Shown here: positions 51,807-61,268 of the stretch, piece by piece
Layout of the letters: the number at the start of each line of letters is the position of its first letter
Numbering within the stretch: the stretch's first letter is position 1
Origin: Paenibacillus periandrae
GTDB taxonomy: Bacteria > Bacillota > Bacilli > Paenibacillales > NBRC-103111
Direction of reading: 5' to 3'
DNA length: 64,000 bases
Assembly: GCF_022458865.1 (NCBI RefSeq)
Contig: NZ_JAJNMU010000023.1
Span: 1-64,000 of the forward strand
The notes under the pieces: model-generated
What the model was told of the DNA's origin: nothing
What the model saw: the letters and a program-made list of their open reading frames with translations, nothing else
Databases searched by the model: none
Position numbers and translations under genes: made by a program

Positions 51807-52996
51807 TGTAAGATCCCCATCTCTTTCCCAACTTTTTCATAAATGGCAACTGCACGATCGAGCATCTCCGTTGTATGTGCCGCTATCGGCATATTTCTTA
51901 CCCGGCCTGTGCTTTTAGGTACGGTCGGCAATACGATTGCTTTGGCATATACGCCTTCTTCAAAAAGCCTTTTACTGAATTCCTGGGTCTTCTGCTCTTC
52001 ACCAATCATGCACGGAGTGATCGGCGTATCACTATGGCCAATGTCGAAACTCAGCTTCCTCAGGCCTTTCTTGAAATAGTTTGCATTATCCCATAGCTTG
52101 TCGTGCAATTCCGTACTGCTCATCAGAATTTCAATGGCTCTGATGGAAGCAGCCACATCTCCAGGAGGCAACGCTGTCGAGAACAGAAAAGGTCTGCTTC
52201 TTACCTTTAGCCAATCGATTAGATCCTGTCTTCCTGCCACATAGCCGCCGACTACCCCGATCGCTTTGGAGAGGGTCCCGATTTGAAAATCAATCTTGTC
52301 CGACAGTCCAAAATGTTTGACAGTTCCTGCACCTTTTCCTAAAACACCGGAACCATGCGCATCGTCAACATAAGTGATGAGCTCAAATTCCTCTGCCACT
52401 TCTGCAATTTCGGGGAGCTTTGCAATATCGCCATCCATCGAGAAGACGCCATCTGTAATCACCATGATTTTCTTATATAACCTAGATTCTTTGGCTTGTT
52501 TGGCTTTCGCCCGTAAATCGTCGATGTCGGAATGATTATACGCAATAATTTTGGCTCTTGAGAGTCGACATCCATCAATGATGGAAGCATGGTTCAATTG
52601 ATCTGAAAGAATGGCATCATCTTTATCCATAACGCCAGAAATCGCAGCCATATTGCAATTAAAGCCGGATTGGTAAGCGATTGCAGCTTCCGTGTGCTTA
52701 AACTCAGCAAGCTTTTGTTCCAGCTTGACGTGCAAGTCGAGCGTTCCGTTAATGGTTCTAACCGCGCCTGCGCCTACTCCAAATTTATGCGTGGCTTCCA
52801 CCACTGCTGCAATCAATCGCGCATCCGTAGCCAACCCCAAATAATTATTGGATGATAAGTTAATGAGCTCCTTACCGTTAATCGTAATGATCGGACCGTT
52901 TGCGCTTTGTAGCGGGTGAATGTCGTTGTACAATCCCTTGCTTTTTAACACGGATAAATTTTCTTGCAAGAAATGCCCTAGTAATTTACTTGTCAC
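51803..52996 (-). CDS. kbl: Glycine C-acetyltransferase (2-amino-3-ketobutyrate CoA ligase)
   Basis: A 397-residue PLP-dependent alpha-oxoamine synthase. Visible features are the N-terminal SSNNYLGLA, the cofactor Asp and His in YVDDAHGSGVLGKGAGT, and the PLP Lys in TLSKAIGVVGGYVAG. It converts 2-amino-3-ketobutyrate plus CoA to glycine and acetyl-CoA, the second step of threonine breakdown. A ribosome site (AGGGAGGAAAG) precedes the start at 52996. It forms a two-gene operon with tdh downstream. 8-Amino-7-oxononanoate synthase (BioF) is a close relative, but the tdh neighbour argues for Kbl. Confidence 0.94.
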   Translation of the reverse strand: MTSKLLGHFLQENLSVLKSKGLYNDIHPLQSANGPIITINGKELINLSSNNYLGLATDARLIAAVVEATHKFGVGAGAVRTINGTLDLHVKLEQKLAEFKHTEAAIAYQSGFNCNMAAISGVMDKDDAILSDQLNHASIIDGCRLSRAKIIAYNHSDIDDLRAKAKQAKESRLYKKIMVITDGVFSMDGDIAKLPEIAEVAEEFELITYVDDAHGSGVLGKGAGTVKHFGLSDKIDFQIGTLSKAIGVVGGYVAGRQDLIDWLKVRSRPFLFSTALPPGDVAASIRAIEILMSSTELHDKLWDNANYFKKGLRKLSFDIGHSDTPITPCMIGEEQKTQEFSKRLFEEGVYAKAIVLPTVPKSTGRVRNMPIAAHTTEMLDRAVAIYEKVGKEMGILQ

Positions 52997-53585
52997 TGTA
53001 CTTTCCTCCCTTATGGATGTTCAATTTTCGCATTCTGCTAGTTCCTTGCATCCTATTTGGTCGTTTCTTCAAAAACAAATGTCCACTGTATGGATACAAT
53101 AAATAACCTGTAAATCGGCTTTAAATAAGAGTTTATAATTATTTACTATAACACCGTTTTATTTATATGTCCACGTGTAAAGGACACTAAATCATTATTT
53201 TTTTTGCCCAGCTATACAGCGTTTCTATCTCAAATAATTCCACAAGGATAAACGACTACGCCGTCTTTCTGAAAGAAAACTGTGCGCTTGTCCGGAAATA
53301 TAATAACGGTATAATTAATGTTCTCATGATAATATCAGTTTTTAACGAAGTTGATGAACAATTAGATGGGTATATACTAAAATTATTGAAAATGGTACTG
53401 AAGACAATACAACGGAGTACGAGAGGTTAAAATCACATACCACGAGGCTGCCGCAGGAAAGATTTCTATCAAGGCCCTCGGTCATCCCGTAACGACACCC
53501 TTGCTCTTGGCTAACGGTAAGCGTTCACCAGCCCCTGCTTGAGATCCCATCCTAAAGATGACGCCCATACCGGACATAAAATGAA

Positions 53586-53621
53586 AAACCTTCAAACCGA
53601 TTCATCTCGGCATGAAGGTTT
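53586..53621. terminator. Hairpin AAACCTTCA/TGAAGGTTT
   Basis: Nine-bp perfect arms with an 18-nt loop; A-rich on the left, so T-rich when read on the minus strand. Possible terminator. Confidence 0.45.
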
Positions 53622-53923
53622 CAATGGTCACGTCAGCGATCTCAATTAATTCAACAACGAAGGAGATTTCTGGTGGCCGCTCGTTAATTGACTTAAGTTT
53701 CCATTTCATCGATTGGCTGTATGGGTGATGGGCAATCCCAAGCCGGTAGCTGTTACTGACGCTACCTATATCCAACTCTGTCCACAGCCGTTTCGCTGAA
53801 AAGAATGAGGATGCGAACTTCGTCGAGCTTCGCGGCACCAAAGCGGGCAGTAATTTGCGGAATGGTGTGCTGCAGCTATACTCCGAAGCAGCAGGCTAAT
53901 TTACGAACGTCACCACTGTCCTG

Positions 53924-53958
53924 AAAAAAGATGCCCCCCAGGCCACGGAGAGCATCTT
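53924..53958 (-). terminator. Terminator downstream of pdxK
   Basis: AAGATGC pairs with GCATCTT. Read on the minus strand, the stem ends in CTTTTTTC. It lies about 220 bases beyond the pdxK stop. Confidence 0.55.
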
Positions 53959-54181
53959 AGACATTTTATCGAAGTCGTCCAGCAGCGAGCAGAACCTAAC
54001 AATCTGCCGGAGCATGGAGTTGCTATGATTAAAATATTATCAGCCATCTGTATATCTGCGGAAACCGGCAGAGAGGCTCTTCTATAGCCAATTAATCTGT
54101 ATAAATCATTTGCAGGGTCTGTCAGATACAGACAGGTGGCTATGAATTATGAGCCATTATCTGAGCGTTTTCATCCTTGGC

Positions 54182-54997
54182 TTACTTCTCCAGGCGATAG
54201 CCTCCGTGGAAGACAGGTCCTACATATTTATTAAAGGTGTAGCCGTTACGGATGGCTGCCGAGACAAAATCCTTGGCCTTCGCCACGGCTTCTTTCACGG
54301 ACAGGCCGCAAGCTAGGCCGCCGGTAATTGCTGCGGCAAAGGTGCAGCCCGCTCCGTGGTTGTGAGCCGGCTCAATCTTGGCCGTCTGGAGGATCGTATA
54401 TTCAGTGCCATCGAAGAAGATATCGACCGCATGTTCGCCGCTCAGCGCCTTGCCGCCCTTCACGACAACATGACGTGCGCCGAGGCCGTGAATCAGGCGG
54501 GCGGCTTCCTTCATGCCCTCAATTGAAGAAATCTTGCCAAGTCCTGACAGTACGCCAGCTTCGAACAGATTAGGTGTGACCACTATAGCCAGTGGCAACA
54601 GCAGGTCGCGAATCGCTTGTGCGCTCTCGGGATTCAGTACCTCGTCTTCTCCCTTACAGACCATAACCGGATCAATAACCACGTTAGTCTGGAGATTCCC
54701 CTTAATGGCTTGCTCTGTTACACGTACAATTTCTACACTGCCCAGCATGCCGGTCTTCATAGCATCCATCGGGCCGCCTGCAAAGACAGTCTTCAATTGC
54801 TCTGTAACAATTGCGGCATCGATAGGATATACATTGTGATGCCAGCCGTTGTCGGGGTCCATCGTAACTATTGTTGTCAATGCGCTGAATCCATAGGTGC
54901 CATATTCTTCAAAGGTTTTTAGGTCCGCCTGAATGCCTGCGCCTCCACTGGAGTCGCTTCCGGCAATGGTTAAGGTTTTTTTAATGATTCTTGACAT
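54182..54997 (-). CDS. pdxK: Pyridoxine/pyridoxal kinase (ThiD-like PdxK)
   Basis: A 271-residue PfkB/ThiD-fold kinase. The N-terminal TIAGSDSSGGAGIQADLKTF (substrate Gly-rich loop), AMKTGMLGSVEIV, IDPVMVCKG, and the anion-hole motif HNHGAGCTFAAAI with the catalytic Cys are visible. The GAGC form, rather than GTGC, and the end KYVGPVFHGGYRL match Bacillus PdxK, which phosphorylates pyridoxal and pyridoxine and also handles hydroxymethylpyrimidine. It works in PLP salvage in the cytoplasm. The gene stands alone on the minus strand with AGAAGGGGACATG upstream. ThiD is the main alternative name. Confidence 0.9.
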   Translation of the reverse strand: MSRIIKKTLTIAGSDSSGGAGIQADLKTFEEYGTYGFSALTTIVTMDPDNGWHHNVYPIDAAIVTEQLKTVFAGGPMDAMKTGMLGSVEIVRVTEQAIKGNLQTNVVIDPVMVCKGEDEVLNPESAQAIRDLLLPLAIVVTPNLFEAGVLSGLGKISSIEGMKEAARLIHGLGARHVVVKGGKALSGEHAVDIFFDGTEYTILQTAKIEPAHNHGAGCTFAAAITGGLACGLSVKEAVAKAKDFVSAAIRNGYTFNKYVGPVFHGGYRLEK

Positions 54998-55416
54998 TGA
55001 GCATGTCCCCTTCTCTTTTATCTAAATTTATAAAAAACGAATTTTATTGATTATAACAAAAATCAGCATCCACGTCTTCGAAAAAGTAATGAGGCTGCTC
55101 ACCTGAGAGCGATCACATGTCAGTACGACGAATTCATCTCCGGAGAACCGCACGACAAATCGGAAATGCCAGCTGACTCGTATAATGCCGATCCAGATGA
55201 CGCAATGCCTCCCATGGATCCCATTTCATTACTCTGCCCCGTCGTATTAACGGCGACAGCCGGTTATACATTATCGGTCAACATTTTAAACACCTCTGTG
55301 CACCAACCGGAATATGTTGAACCATAGGCATCTATCCCATATGCGCTGCCCCTACCGATTCATGACAAATGTGAATTTTGCTGGTCAAAGGATGGGCGCG
55401 CAAAGGAGTGTTCAGG
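54998..55416. other. Divergent intergenic region
   Basis: This is the space between pdxK and the P-loop protein gene. A minus frame reads VAVNTTGQSNEMGSMGGIAS, then SGSALYESAGISDLS (about 55257-55120); it looks protein-like but has no start or recognisable family. No strong RNA structure was seen. Confidence 0.35.
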
Positions 55417-56508
55417 TTGATTGAAAATGCATCCCACTATTTTGCCCGCGGTAATACAGCACACGGAGTTTATTTTTTGTATAAATCGGCTTTCCAAGAG
55501 CTTGATAAGATTCTCGTCCTAATAGGTCCCCCTGGTACAGGTAAATCCACAATCTTGCGTAAATTGGCGGACAGTCTGATGGACAGAGGGCAGCACGTGC
55601 AATGCTTCCATTCCCCGCTTCGACCGGATGAGCTGGACGGCATTATTGCAACCGAATTAAAAGTTGGTATTGTCGATGGGCAAGCTAGTGAGTGGAGCAT
55701 AGAGGGCGGCGCAGCTGCAACCATTGAGTTTGATTTCGGAGTGGCGCTTGATAACAGAGGTATGTCCACGGTGACTCTTGGAATGATCGAAGAGCTCAGT
55801 GGAAAGCTTATCTATGCTTATTCCAAAGCCTATGAATCCTTTGCAGCCGCTTTACGGATTCATGATGAATGGGAAACATTTTATATCGAAAGCATGGACT
55901 TCGGTAAGGCAGACCAAATCACGCAGGAACTGATTCAGGAATTGTACGATGGTCATGAAAACTGGACACCAACCATTGGACGTCACTTATTTTTCGGGGC
56001 AGCCACTCCGAAGGGTGCGTTTGATTATATTCAAAGCTTGACAGCTCCGTTGAACAGGCGGATTTTTATCAAAGGAAGACCGGGGTCCGGTAAATCGACG
56101 CTTCTGAAAAAGCTTGCTGCTGCGGCCGAGAAGAAAGGCATCGAGGTTCAAGTGTATCATTGCGGTTTTGATCCAAACAGCCTGGATATGCTGATCTTCC
56201 CGAAACTTAGCACAGCTATTTTCGACAGCACCGCCCCTCATGAATACTTTCCAGATCGGGACGGGGATGAGATCTTGGATATGTATGAACGCACCATGAC
56301 CCCAGGGACGGATGAAACCTATGCAGCTGAAATAGCTGCAATTAAAGAACGATATTCGGCAAAGATGAAGGAAGCCACCTCACATTTGGCGGCAGCTGAG
56401 GCCATCGATTCACAGATTAAATCCTTTTATACGGCTGCGACGAATTTTTCAATTGTTGAGAAGCTGCAGCTTCAGGTGCAGTCAGAATTAATGAACCCAA
56501 GCCTGTAG
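55417..56508 (+). CDS. Tandem P-loop ATPase (PRK06851-like)
   Basis: A 363-residue protein built of two similar P-loop halves. The first Walker A is GPPGTGKS at 37-44 and the second is GRPGSGKS at 220-227. Each is followed by a matching segment (VQCFHSPLRPDELDGII in the first, VQVYHCGFDPNSLDMLI in the second) and by a VGIVDG or TAIFDS strand in the Walker B position. This internal duplication fits PRK06851-type proteins of spore-forming Firmicutes, whose function is unknown. The start is TTG 55417 (MIENASHYFA) with AAAGGAG 8 nt upstream. A terminator follows. Stand-alone gene. Confidence 0.82.
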   Translation: MIENASHYFARGNTAHGVYFLYKSAFQELDKILVLIGPPGTGKSTILRKLADSLMDRGQHVQCFHSPLRPDELDGIIATELKVGIVDGQASEWSIEGGAAATIEFDFGVALDNRGMSTVTLGMIEELSGKLIYAYSKAYESFAAALRIHDEWETFYIESMDFGKADQITQELIQELYDGHENWTPTIGRHLFFGAATPKGAFDYIQSLTAPLNRRIFIKGRPGSGKSTLLKKLAAAAEKKGIEVQVYHCGFDPNSLDMLIFPKLSTAIFDSTAPHEYFPDRDGDEILDMYERTMTPGTDETYAAEIAAIKERYSAKMKEATSHLAAAEAIDSQIKSFYTAATNFSIVEKLQLQVQSELMNPSL

Positions 56509-56527
56509 CAGCTGGTGAAATCGTTTT

Positions 56528-56571
56528 AGAGGGTGTCCCAAAAGCCATGAAAATGACAAGGGGCACCCTCT
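56528..56571 (+). terminator. Terminator after the tandem P-loop gene
   Basis: AGAGGGTGTCCC and GGGGCACCCTCT form a 12-bp stem with one mismatch and a 20-nt loop, then TCTAAG. Confidence 0.65.
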
Positions 56572-56572
56572 T

Positions 56573-56731
56573 CTAAGTACATCTTATCGAACATCGATAC
56601 CCATCAATGTACGGTAGCTTTGTTCTCGGGTTTACTCTCCAAATATATCGATTGATTTTTGTAAAGTCTATTTCAGAGGATCCACCACGGGCACTCTCAA
56701 AATCAATAATGCCAGTGACCTTGTTATCATT
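56573..56731 (-). pseudogene. Aminoglycoside phosphotransferase-family fragment
   Basis: A start-less minus frame reads NDNKVTGIIDFESARGGSSE, then IDFTKINRYIWRVNPRTKLP and YIDGY. The metal-binding motif IIDFESA of APH/choline-kinase-like enzymes, followed by the typical DFTK-like helix, is recognisable. The N-lobe and the catalytic HGDLH region are absent, so it is a remnant of a larger gene. Confidence 0.6.
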
Positions 56732-56909
56732 TACTCATATATTACCATATCTACAAGCAATTCCTGCACTCTCGTACCCGTTGAGTCCCTTTATTTTATT
56801 TTGCATTGATTTCCGTTAAAGCTCATGCATCAGGAAGTCCCACCGAGTTAAGGCAGCTTGCTGCCGGCCGCGATGCGGTTAGTCGGTGCGGACGTGCCCC
56901 GGCAGTCAC

Positions 56910-57362
56910 TTATTTATTACGGAGTTGTTCCGCCAAACCGATTAGAAGTCCTTCATTTCCACGAATGTAGCAGAGCCGATATGAGTCCTCGTACTGAACC
57001 ACTTCGCCAACAAGCTGAGCACCATGCTTAGTGAGTCTGGATACCATTTCGTCAATGTCTTCAACAGTGAACATGACGCGTAGATAACCGAGGGCATTTA
57101 CGGGAGCAGTTCGGTGATCTGATATAGTAGGTGGGGTGAGAAATCGCGAAAGTTCAATTCGGCCGTGGCCATCTGGGGTAACCATCATAGCAATCTCTAC
57201 ACACTGTGAACCCAGTCCGGTTACGCGACCAGCCCATTCACCTTCGACAGTAGCTCGCCCTTCGAGCTTCAAGCCTATCTCCTCGAAGAAAGAGATTGCG
57301 TCATCAAGGGATTCTACAACGATGCCAACATTGTCCATTCTTAGTAATTTGTTATTTGCCAT
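56910..57362 (-). CDS. VOC family protein (glyoxalase/dioxygenase fold)
   Basis: A 150-residue protein with two beta-alpha-beta-beta-beta modules. The first begins MDNVGIVVESLDDAISFFEE; the second has LGYLRVMFTVEDIDEMVSRL and ends SYRLCYIRGNEGLLIGLAEQ. The usual ligand positions are partly kept (a Glu in IGLAEQ and an Arg/His region before the linker), so metal binding is possible but not certain. Members isomerise or detoxify small molecules or bind antibiotics. The start is ATG 57362 with AAGGAGATAAACT upstream. Single gene. Confidence 0.88.
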   Translation of the reverse strand: MANNKLLRMDNVGIVVESLDDAISFFEEIGLKLEGRATVEGEWAGRVTGLGSQCVEIAMMVTPDGHGRIELSRFLTPPTISDHRTAPVNALGYLRVMFTVEDIDEMVSRLTKHGAQLVGEVVQYEDSYRLCYIRGNEGLLIGLAEQLRNK

Positions 57363-57751
57363 AGTTTTATCTCCTTGTGTGTACAAATTTATAACCTTAT
57401 CATCTTCATATTTATTCTATCAAGAATTACTAATTCCTCCCAAACGATTAACATCTTGTCACAGTTCATGATAGCAAAGATAAATCACAGTATAGTAAAA
57501 TGTGAAATTTGGTTTTCGGATATGTCCTATTAACTTTTATTGTTCGAAATTCAATTCGTAATTACCGTAATAAGATCGTTTTTAAGTAATAAAATTACGT
57601 AAATACGCTTTTCTAATCGGAGTTACGATATTATCTCCTGCTTATTATTTTTGATCATTAAACTAACCAGCCCGTTACTTTAATAAACAAAAAAAGAGCT
57701 GCCCAAAGCAAGCCCCTCGACTATAGTTCTTCGTTACTTCAACAAACTGTA
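57363..57751. other. AT-rich intergenic region
   Basis: No gene recognised. Near 57690-57720, read on the minus strand, a GC-rich segment is followed by CTTTTTTTG, a weak terminator candidate for the Nudix gene. Confidence 0.4.
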
Positions 57752-58192
57752 TTAAGAATTGTGATTAATAGTTCCTCTGAGTACATATGGTGCTATTGAT
57801 TTACCAATTATTAATCCCTTTAACTCACTTGGTATATGTATGTATTCTTCTGCTCTTTGAGGTTTCATCCAAGTAACTTCCTCAATTTCTTCTGGAAATG
57901 AGATATTTATTTCTCCACCAATTACATTCCCTCTAAAGGTAAAGAAAATTGTATGATGTTCCCTATCTACAAAAAACGCTTCACTTACACTGAAAATACC
58001 ATTTAATTCAACCTCTAAGCCCGTTTCTTCTTTTACCTCACGAATAGCAGCTTCTTCAAGTGTTTCTCCCCGTTCTACTGTTCCACCAGGAAGTGTATAG
58101 TAAGAAGATTTCATACTCTTGTTTTTGACCATCAATACATTCTCCCCTTGTTCATCAAAGAGAAGCACGTAGGCAACATCTACTCTTTTCAT
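57752..58192 (-). CDS. Nudix hydrolase
   Basis: A 146-residue nucleoside-diphosphate-X hydrolase (MutT-like). The Nudix box spans about residues 36-58, starting GGTVERGE and containing REVKEETG, with all metal-binding Glu in place. The front strand VDVAYVLLFDEQGENVLMVK and the end ITWM-like EEVTWMKPQRAEEYI are typical. It hydrolyses oxidised or canonical nucleotides or related pyrophosphates; substrate unknown. It is followed upstream by a histidine-phosphatase gene on the same strand (about 64 bases apart), so the two may be co-transcribed. Confidence 0.92.
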   Translation of the reverse strand: MKRVDVAYVLLFDEQGENVLMVKNKSMKSSYYTLPGGTVERGETLEEAAIREVKEETGLEVELNGIFSVSEAFFVDREHHTIFFTFRGNVIGGEINISFPEEIEEVTWMKPQRAEEYIHIPSELKGLIIGKSIAPYVLRGTINHNS

Positions 58193-58256
58193 TCAATAAA
58201 TCCCCTCTTCGAAGCGAATTACCAACTATTCGTTATTTTATTTGAACTATCCAGTT

Positions 58257-58823
58257 CTAATCATTCCACATTCTTGTTACTTCTTCTAATTCTAAGTCCT
58301 CGAATTGCATTTTATAGATATCTGGTTTCTTTAATTGATTCAAAAACTCCAAGCCAAAAGCTGGATCAAAATGATTCATCATCAAAGTCATTACAAGACC
58401 GTGAGTCCCGATTGCTATTTTCTTCCCTCTGTGCTCTTTTAATATGGGTTCTAGAACTGAGATTGCTCTTTTCTGACAATCAGCATTAGACTCTCCATCC
58501 GACAAGGTATAATTAGGGTCATTAAAACTCTCTCTGATACCAGACATTAACTCTGCATTTTCAATCATATAAGATGCAAAATGACGTTCTCTAAGATCTT
58601 CAAATACTTTAATATCTAACTTTAAGTGTTCGGCCAATCTCTCAACACTAAGAATTGCTCGAGTATAAGGACTTGATATAATCATGTCTATTCCTTCACC
58701 TATAAGTAACTTCGTTACTTCTTCAATATCGATCTTTCCTTTTGGGGTAAGCCCTCTTGTTCTCTCATTTCCTTCATTGTATGGTGATTCTCCATGCCTA
58801 ACCATATAGATAATTGTCTTCAT
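58257..58823 (-). CDS. Histidine phosphatase family protein (phosphoglycerate mutase-like)
   Basis: A 188-residue member of the RHG superfamily. The phosphoacceptor motif VRHGESPYNE is at about 8-17, with catalytic His near residue 10. The second catalytic His lies in AIGTHGLVMTLMM, and the acid Glu in DLRERHF. It probably acts as a broad phosphatase rather than a glycolytic mutase because of its small size. AGGAGGCCTGA precedes ATG 58823. It is the upstream gene of a likely two-gene unit with the Nudix hydrolase. Confidence 0.9.
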   Translation of the reverse strand: MKTIIYMVRHGESPYNEGNERTRGLTPKGKIDIEEVTKLLIGEGIDMIISSPYTRAILSVERLAEHLKLDIKVFEDLRERHFASYMIENAELMSGIRESFNDPNYTLSDGESNADCQKRAISVLEPILKEHRGKKIAIGTHGLVMTLMMNHFDPAFGLEFLNQLKKPDIYKMQFEDLELEEVTRMWND

Positions 58824-58993
58824 TCAGGCCTCCTTTAGATGCTTTCATTAAATATCACACTGTGATTTTACATAACGTTATGTTCACAAAGTTTATAAAA
58901 TTATCCATTTTCATACATTAATTGCCAAGGAATACACTTGCCATCATTTACAGCTTGAGCCATGAACTGTACTTGTTTGAGCGTTCCCGCAGC

Positions 58994-60277
58994 TTACCCA
59001 TCCGAAAGATCGTTTTTGCCGCCAAGCTTGCTGATTAGGTCCTGAATAAATTTAAACGTTAGAGGGGCTTTATTTTTGAGTTCCTTTTTCGATTGATCAT
59101 TAAAATGATACATGGCGAAAGCTTCAGCAAAGTATTCTTCGGGGTTATTTGTAAAGTAAGGATTCTGTCCAAAAACCTTTGTCACTTCCTTCTTCCAAAT
59201 TTTCTTGAAATCATCCGATTTGGAAACATTTTTAAACACATAAGTATCGATTGCATGGGATGTTTCATGGAGCTCTAGATTAATTGCATTATGACCGTGA
59301 TGAATGCCAGGACTACTATATCCAATACGAACGACCACAGGGAATCCACCAGACCCAGGAATATCATCCCATGTTTTGCCGGTACCCTCCCACCCTCTTG
59401 GCTGAATCCCCTTCAAATTTTGAAGTTCTGGCTCATTGGTTATAGGGCCGTTTACAAGTTTAATCTTTTCTTGGCTATTGTTTAGAGCCTTCAGAACATC
59501 TATTCCAAAACGAGAAATACGTTCCACCATTTGAGCAGCTTCATTTGTATCATAATTATCTTTTGGATATATGATAATGTTTTTTAAGATTTCAGCTATC
59601 ATTGAAAGATCAGCTGTTTTTACTTTATCTTGTTCAACATTTGTCGCGCTGCCGGTTGTAGGTTTACCCGCTGTATTGTTTTTAACAGGAGTAGTCGCCG
59701 TATCAGCAGCTCCTTTTTCTGTAGCTTGGCCTCTTGTATCTTTTACTTTGTCGGCGGCTTCTTTACCAGCTGAATTGTCACCGCTCACTTTTTCAATGGG
59801 GGTGTCGGCATTAGGTTGGATGGTATTGTTAGCGTTTGGTTTTGCGTTACTGCTTATCATGACAGTTTGGGTCGTGTTGTCCCAATTCACCTTCGCGTTC
59901 AAAGCCTCTCCAACGAATCGAAGAGGAATCATGGTATATCCATTAACTAACTGCGGAGCTACTTCTAAGGTGACCTGATTTCCGTTCACTTTTGCCTTAG
60001 TGGATCCTATCGACAGTTGAAGCTCTATATCGTTTTTCCTTGCATTGACCGTTCTTGTGCTATCATCCCATGAAACTGTAGCACCCAGTACTTCGAATAT
60101 TGCTCGCATTGGAACAAAAGTCAGATTTTCAATAAGGGTTGGTGCTTGTTCATAGTTTTGAGTCTTGCCATCGATAACAACTGTAATTTTATTCTCAGCA
60201 GCGTGTGTAGTAGAAGGATTCTGGATGACAAAACTAAAAGCAGCAGCCATCAGTATTATTCGTATAGTTTTTTTCAT
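58994..60277 (-). CDS. Secreted metallopeptidase, anthrax lethal-factor-like, with copper-amine-oxidase-like N-domain
   Basis: A 427-residue exported protein. A signal peptide (residues 1-26) is followed by a tandem copper-amine-oxidase N1-type domain (about 30-145; FVPMRAIFEVLGATVSWDDS and MIPLRFVGEALNAKVNWDNT), a Thr/Ala/Asn-rich low-complexity linker (about 146-222), and a C-terminal zinc protease domain with HETSH at 337-341 and downstream NPEEYFAEAFAMY carrying the third ligand. This layout matches the ATLF-type domain of lethal factor. It should be secreted and cell-wall-associated. The start is ATG 60277 with AAGGACAA upstream. A long upstream gap holds only an SLH fragment. No toxin partner (protective-antigen-like) is in the window. 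Confidence 0.85.
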   Translation of the reverse strand: MKKTIRIILMAAAFSFVIQNPSTTHAAENKITVVIDGKTQNYEQAPTLIENLTFVPMRAIFEVLGATVSWDDSTRTVNARKNDIELQLSIGSTKAKVNGNQVTLEVAPQLVNGYTMIPLRFVGEALNAKVNWDNTTQTVMISSNAKPNANNTIQPNADTPIEKVSGDNSAGKEAADKVKDTRGQATEKGAADTATTPVKNNTAGKPTTGSATNVEQDKVKTADLSMIAEILKNIIIYPKDNYDTNEAAQMVERISRFGIDVLKALNNSQEKIKLVNGPITNEPELQNLKGIQPRGWEGTGKTWDDIPGSGGFPVVVRIGYSSPGIHHGHNAINLELHETSHAIDTYVFKNVSKSDDFKKIWKKEVTKVFGQNPYFTNNPEEYFAEAFAMYHFNDQSKKELKNKAPLTFKFIQDLISKLGGKNDLSDG

Positions 60278-60478
60278 GTTGTCCTTGTCCTCTATTCTAA
60301 TCATGATTTTTGGTTTTTGGTGCCTTCGATGTGATTTTAAGCTCGTCTTTATATATCGGAATTTGAGTGCTGGATCTTAATCTCTACTTCAGTCTAACTT
60401 TTTTTTATAAAAAAGACCACTCCTTGAGAGACCACTGCAAAAGTTCAATTTTTACAGAACAACAAAACAGTCAGCAAA

Positions 60479-60514
60479 AAACAAGCCTCTAGAATCGCTT
60501 CTAAGGCTCGTTTC
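60479..60514. terminator. Stem downstream of the SLH fragment / upstream of the protease gene
   Basis: AAACAAGCCT pairs imperfectly with AGGCTCGTTT around a CTAGAA-containing loop. Possible terminator. Confidence 0.4.
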
Positions 60515-60683
60515 GCGTTAATGGAGACATATTAGTCCCCAAAAAATCTTTTTTTGAAATTCTCGACTTTTGCAGCAGTCTCCCTTGAGCGCCTGATTTT
60601 ATTAGCAAATACAAGCAAGTGAAGCGATACAAAAGTAATCATTGCGTTATACTTATTCTTCTTTGACAAAGAAATACTCCCCT

Positions 60684-60941
60684 TTAAGTAACCGCGACTC
60701 CTTCCACTACCTCATACTTAGCAGCAATGTTTACAACCGAGCTAAACCAATTGTCCTGAGTAAAATCATAGAAAATTTGTTCTGCAGGCTCTTCCTGTAA
60801 ATTAAGCGCACAAAAAACCATCGGCGTAATCTCTGCCCTTGTTACCTGTTTTTCAGGTTCAAATAACGAATCTGTCTGACCGTTTACTATGTTTAAAGTA
60901 AGTAAACTTTCGATGCAATCTAAGCGCAGTGCAATTTCCAT
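60684..60941 (-). pseudogene. SLH-domain fragment
   Basis: An 85-residue frame with LNIVNGQTDSLFEPEKQVTR, then AEITPMVFCALNL and FYDFTQDNWFSSVVNIAAKY matches one and a half SLH repeats. It lacks any signal peptide and a good ribosome site. It is probably a fragment of a surface protein. Confidence 0.6.
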
Positions 60942-61025
60942 CTACAAGGCTTAAACCCTGCCACGTCAAATTCATCGGCACGGCCGATTTGATAAAATCC
61001 ACCTACATTAACGACGTAAAAGTAC

Positions 61026-61268
61026 TTACAGATACTCCCGAGCAATTTTGATTAAAAGAAGGATCGTCACCGCCTCAGTTAAAACGAGTAATGCTATACA
61101 AGCGGAAATACACGGAAAAGAAAATAAGAAATCGAAACCTTCAACAACACCAAATACCATCCAAACTACAGTTAATAAAAACCAAGCTCCAGTCAAAGAA
61201 AACAATAATACCGATATTAATTTGCCGATTGCCGACCCAAAAAAGAACCATTCAAGTTTATCAAACAC
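61026..61268 (-). CDS. Small two-helix membrane protein
   Basis: An 80-residue hydrophobic protein from GTG 61268 (MFDKLEWFFFGSAIGKLISV). The ribosome site GGAGGGAAAGCT is excellent. Two membrane segments are seen (about 16-40, LISVLLFSLTGAWFLLTVVW; and about 50-75, ISACIALLVLTEAVTILLLI). I do not recognise a family. A longer reading to 61340 lacks a site and has an Arg/Cys-rich start unlike the rest. Stand-alone, with unknown function. Confidence 0.65.
   Translation of the reverse strand: MFDKLEWFFFGSAIGKLISVLLFSLTGAWFLLTVVWMVFGVVEGFDFLFSFPCISACIALLVLTEAVTILLLIKIAREYL

Larger units (their letters stand above)
52997..54181. other. Long intergenic stretch with scattered coding-like text
   Basis: No complete gene is recognised. 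A minus frame at 53602-53841 has a protein-like end (MKWKLKSINERPPEISFVVE, then LIEIADVTIETFMPR). A plus frame near 53427 reads VKITYHEAAAGKISIKALGH, then PVTTPLLLANGK. Either could be a remnant, and neither has a clear ribosome site. Stems are listed separately. Confidence 0.35.
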
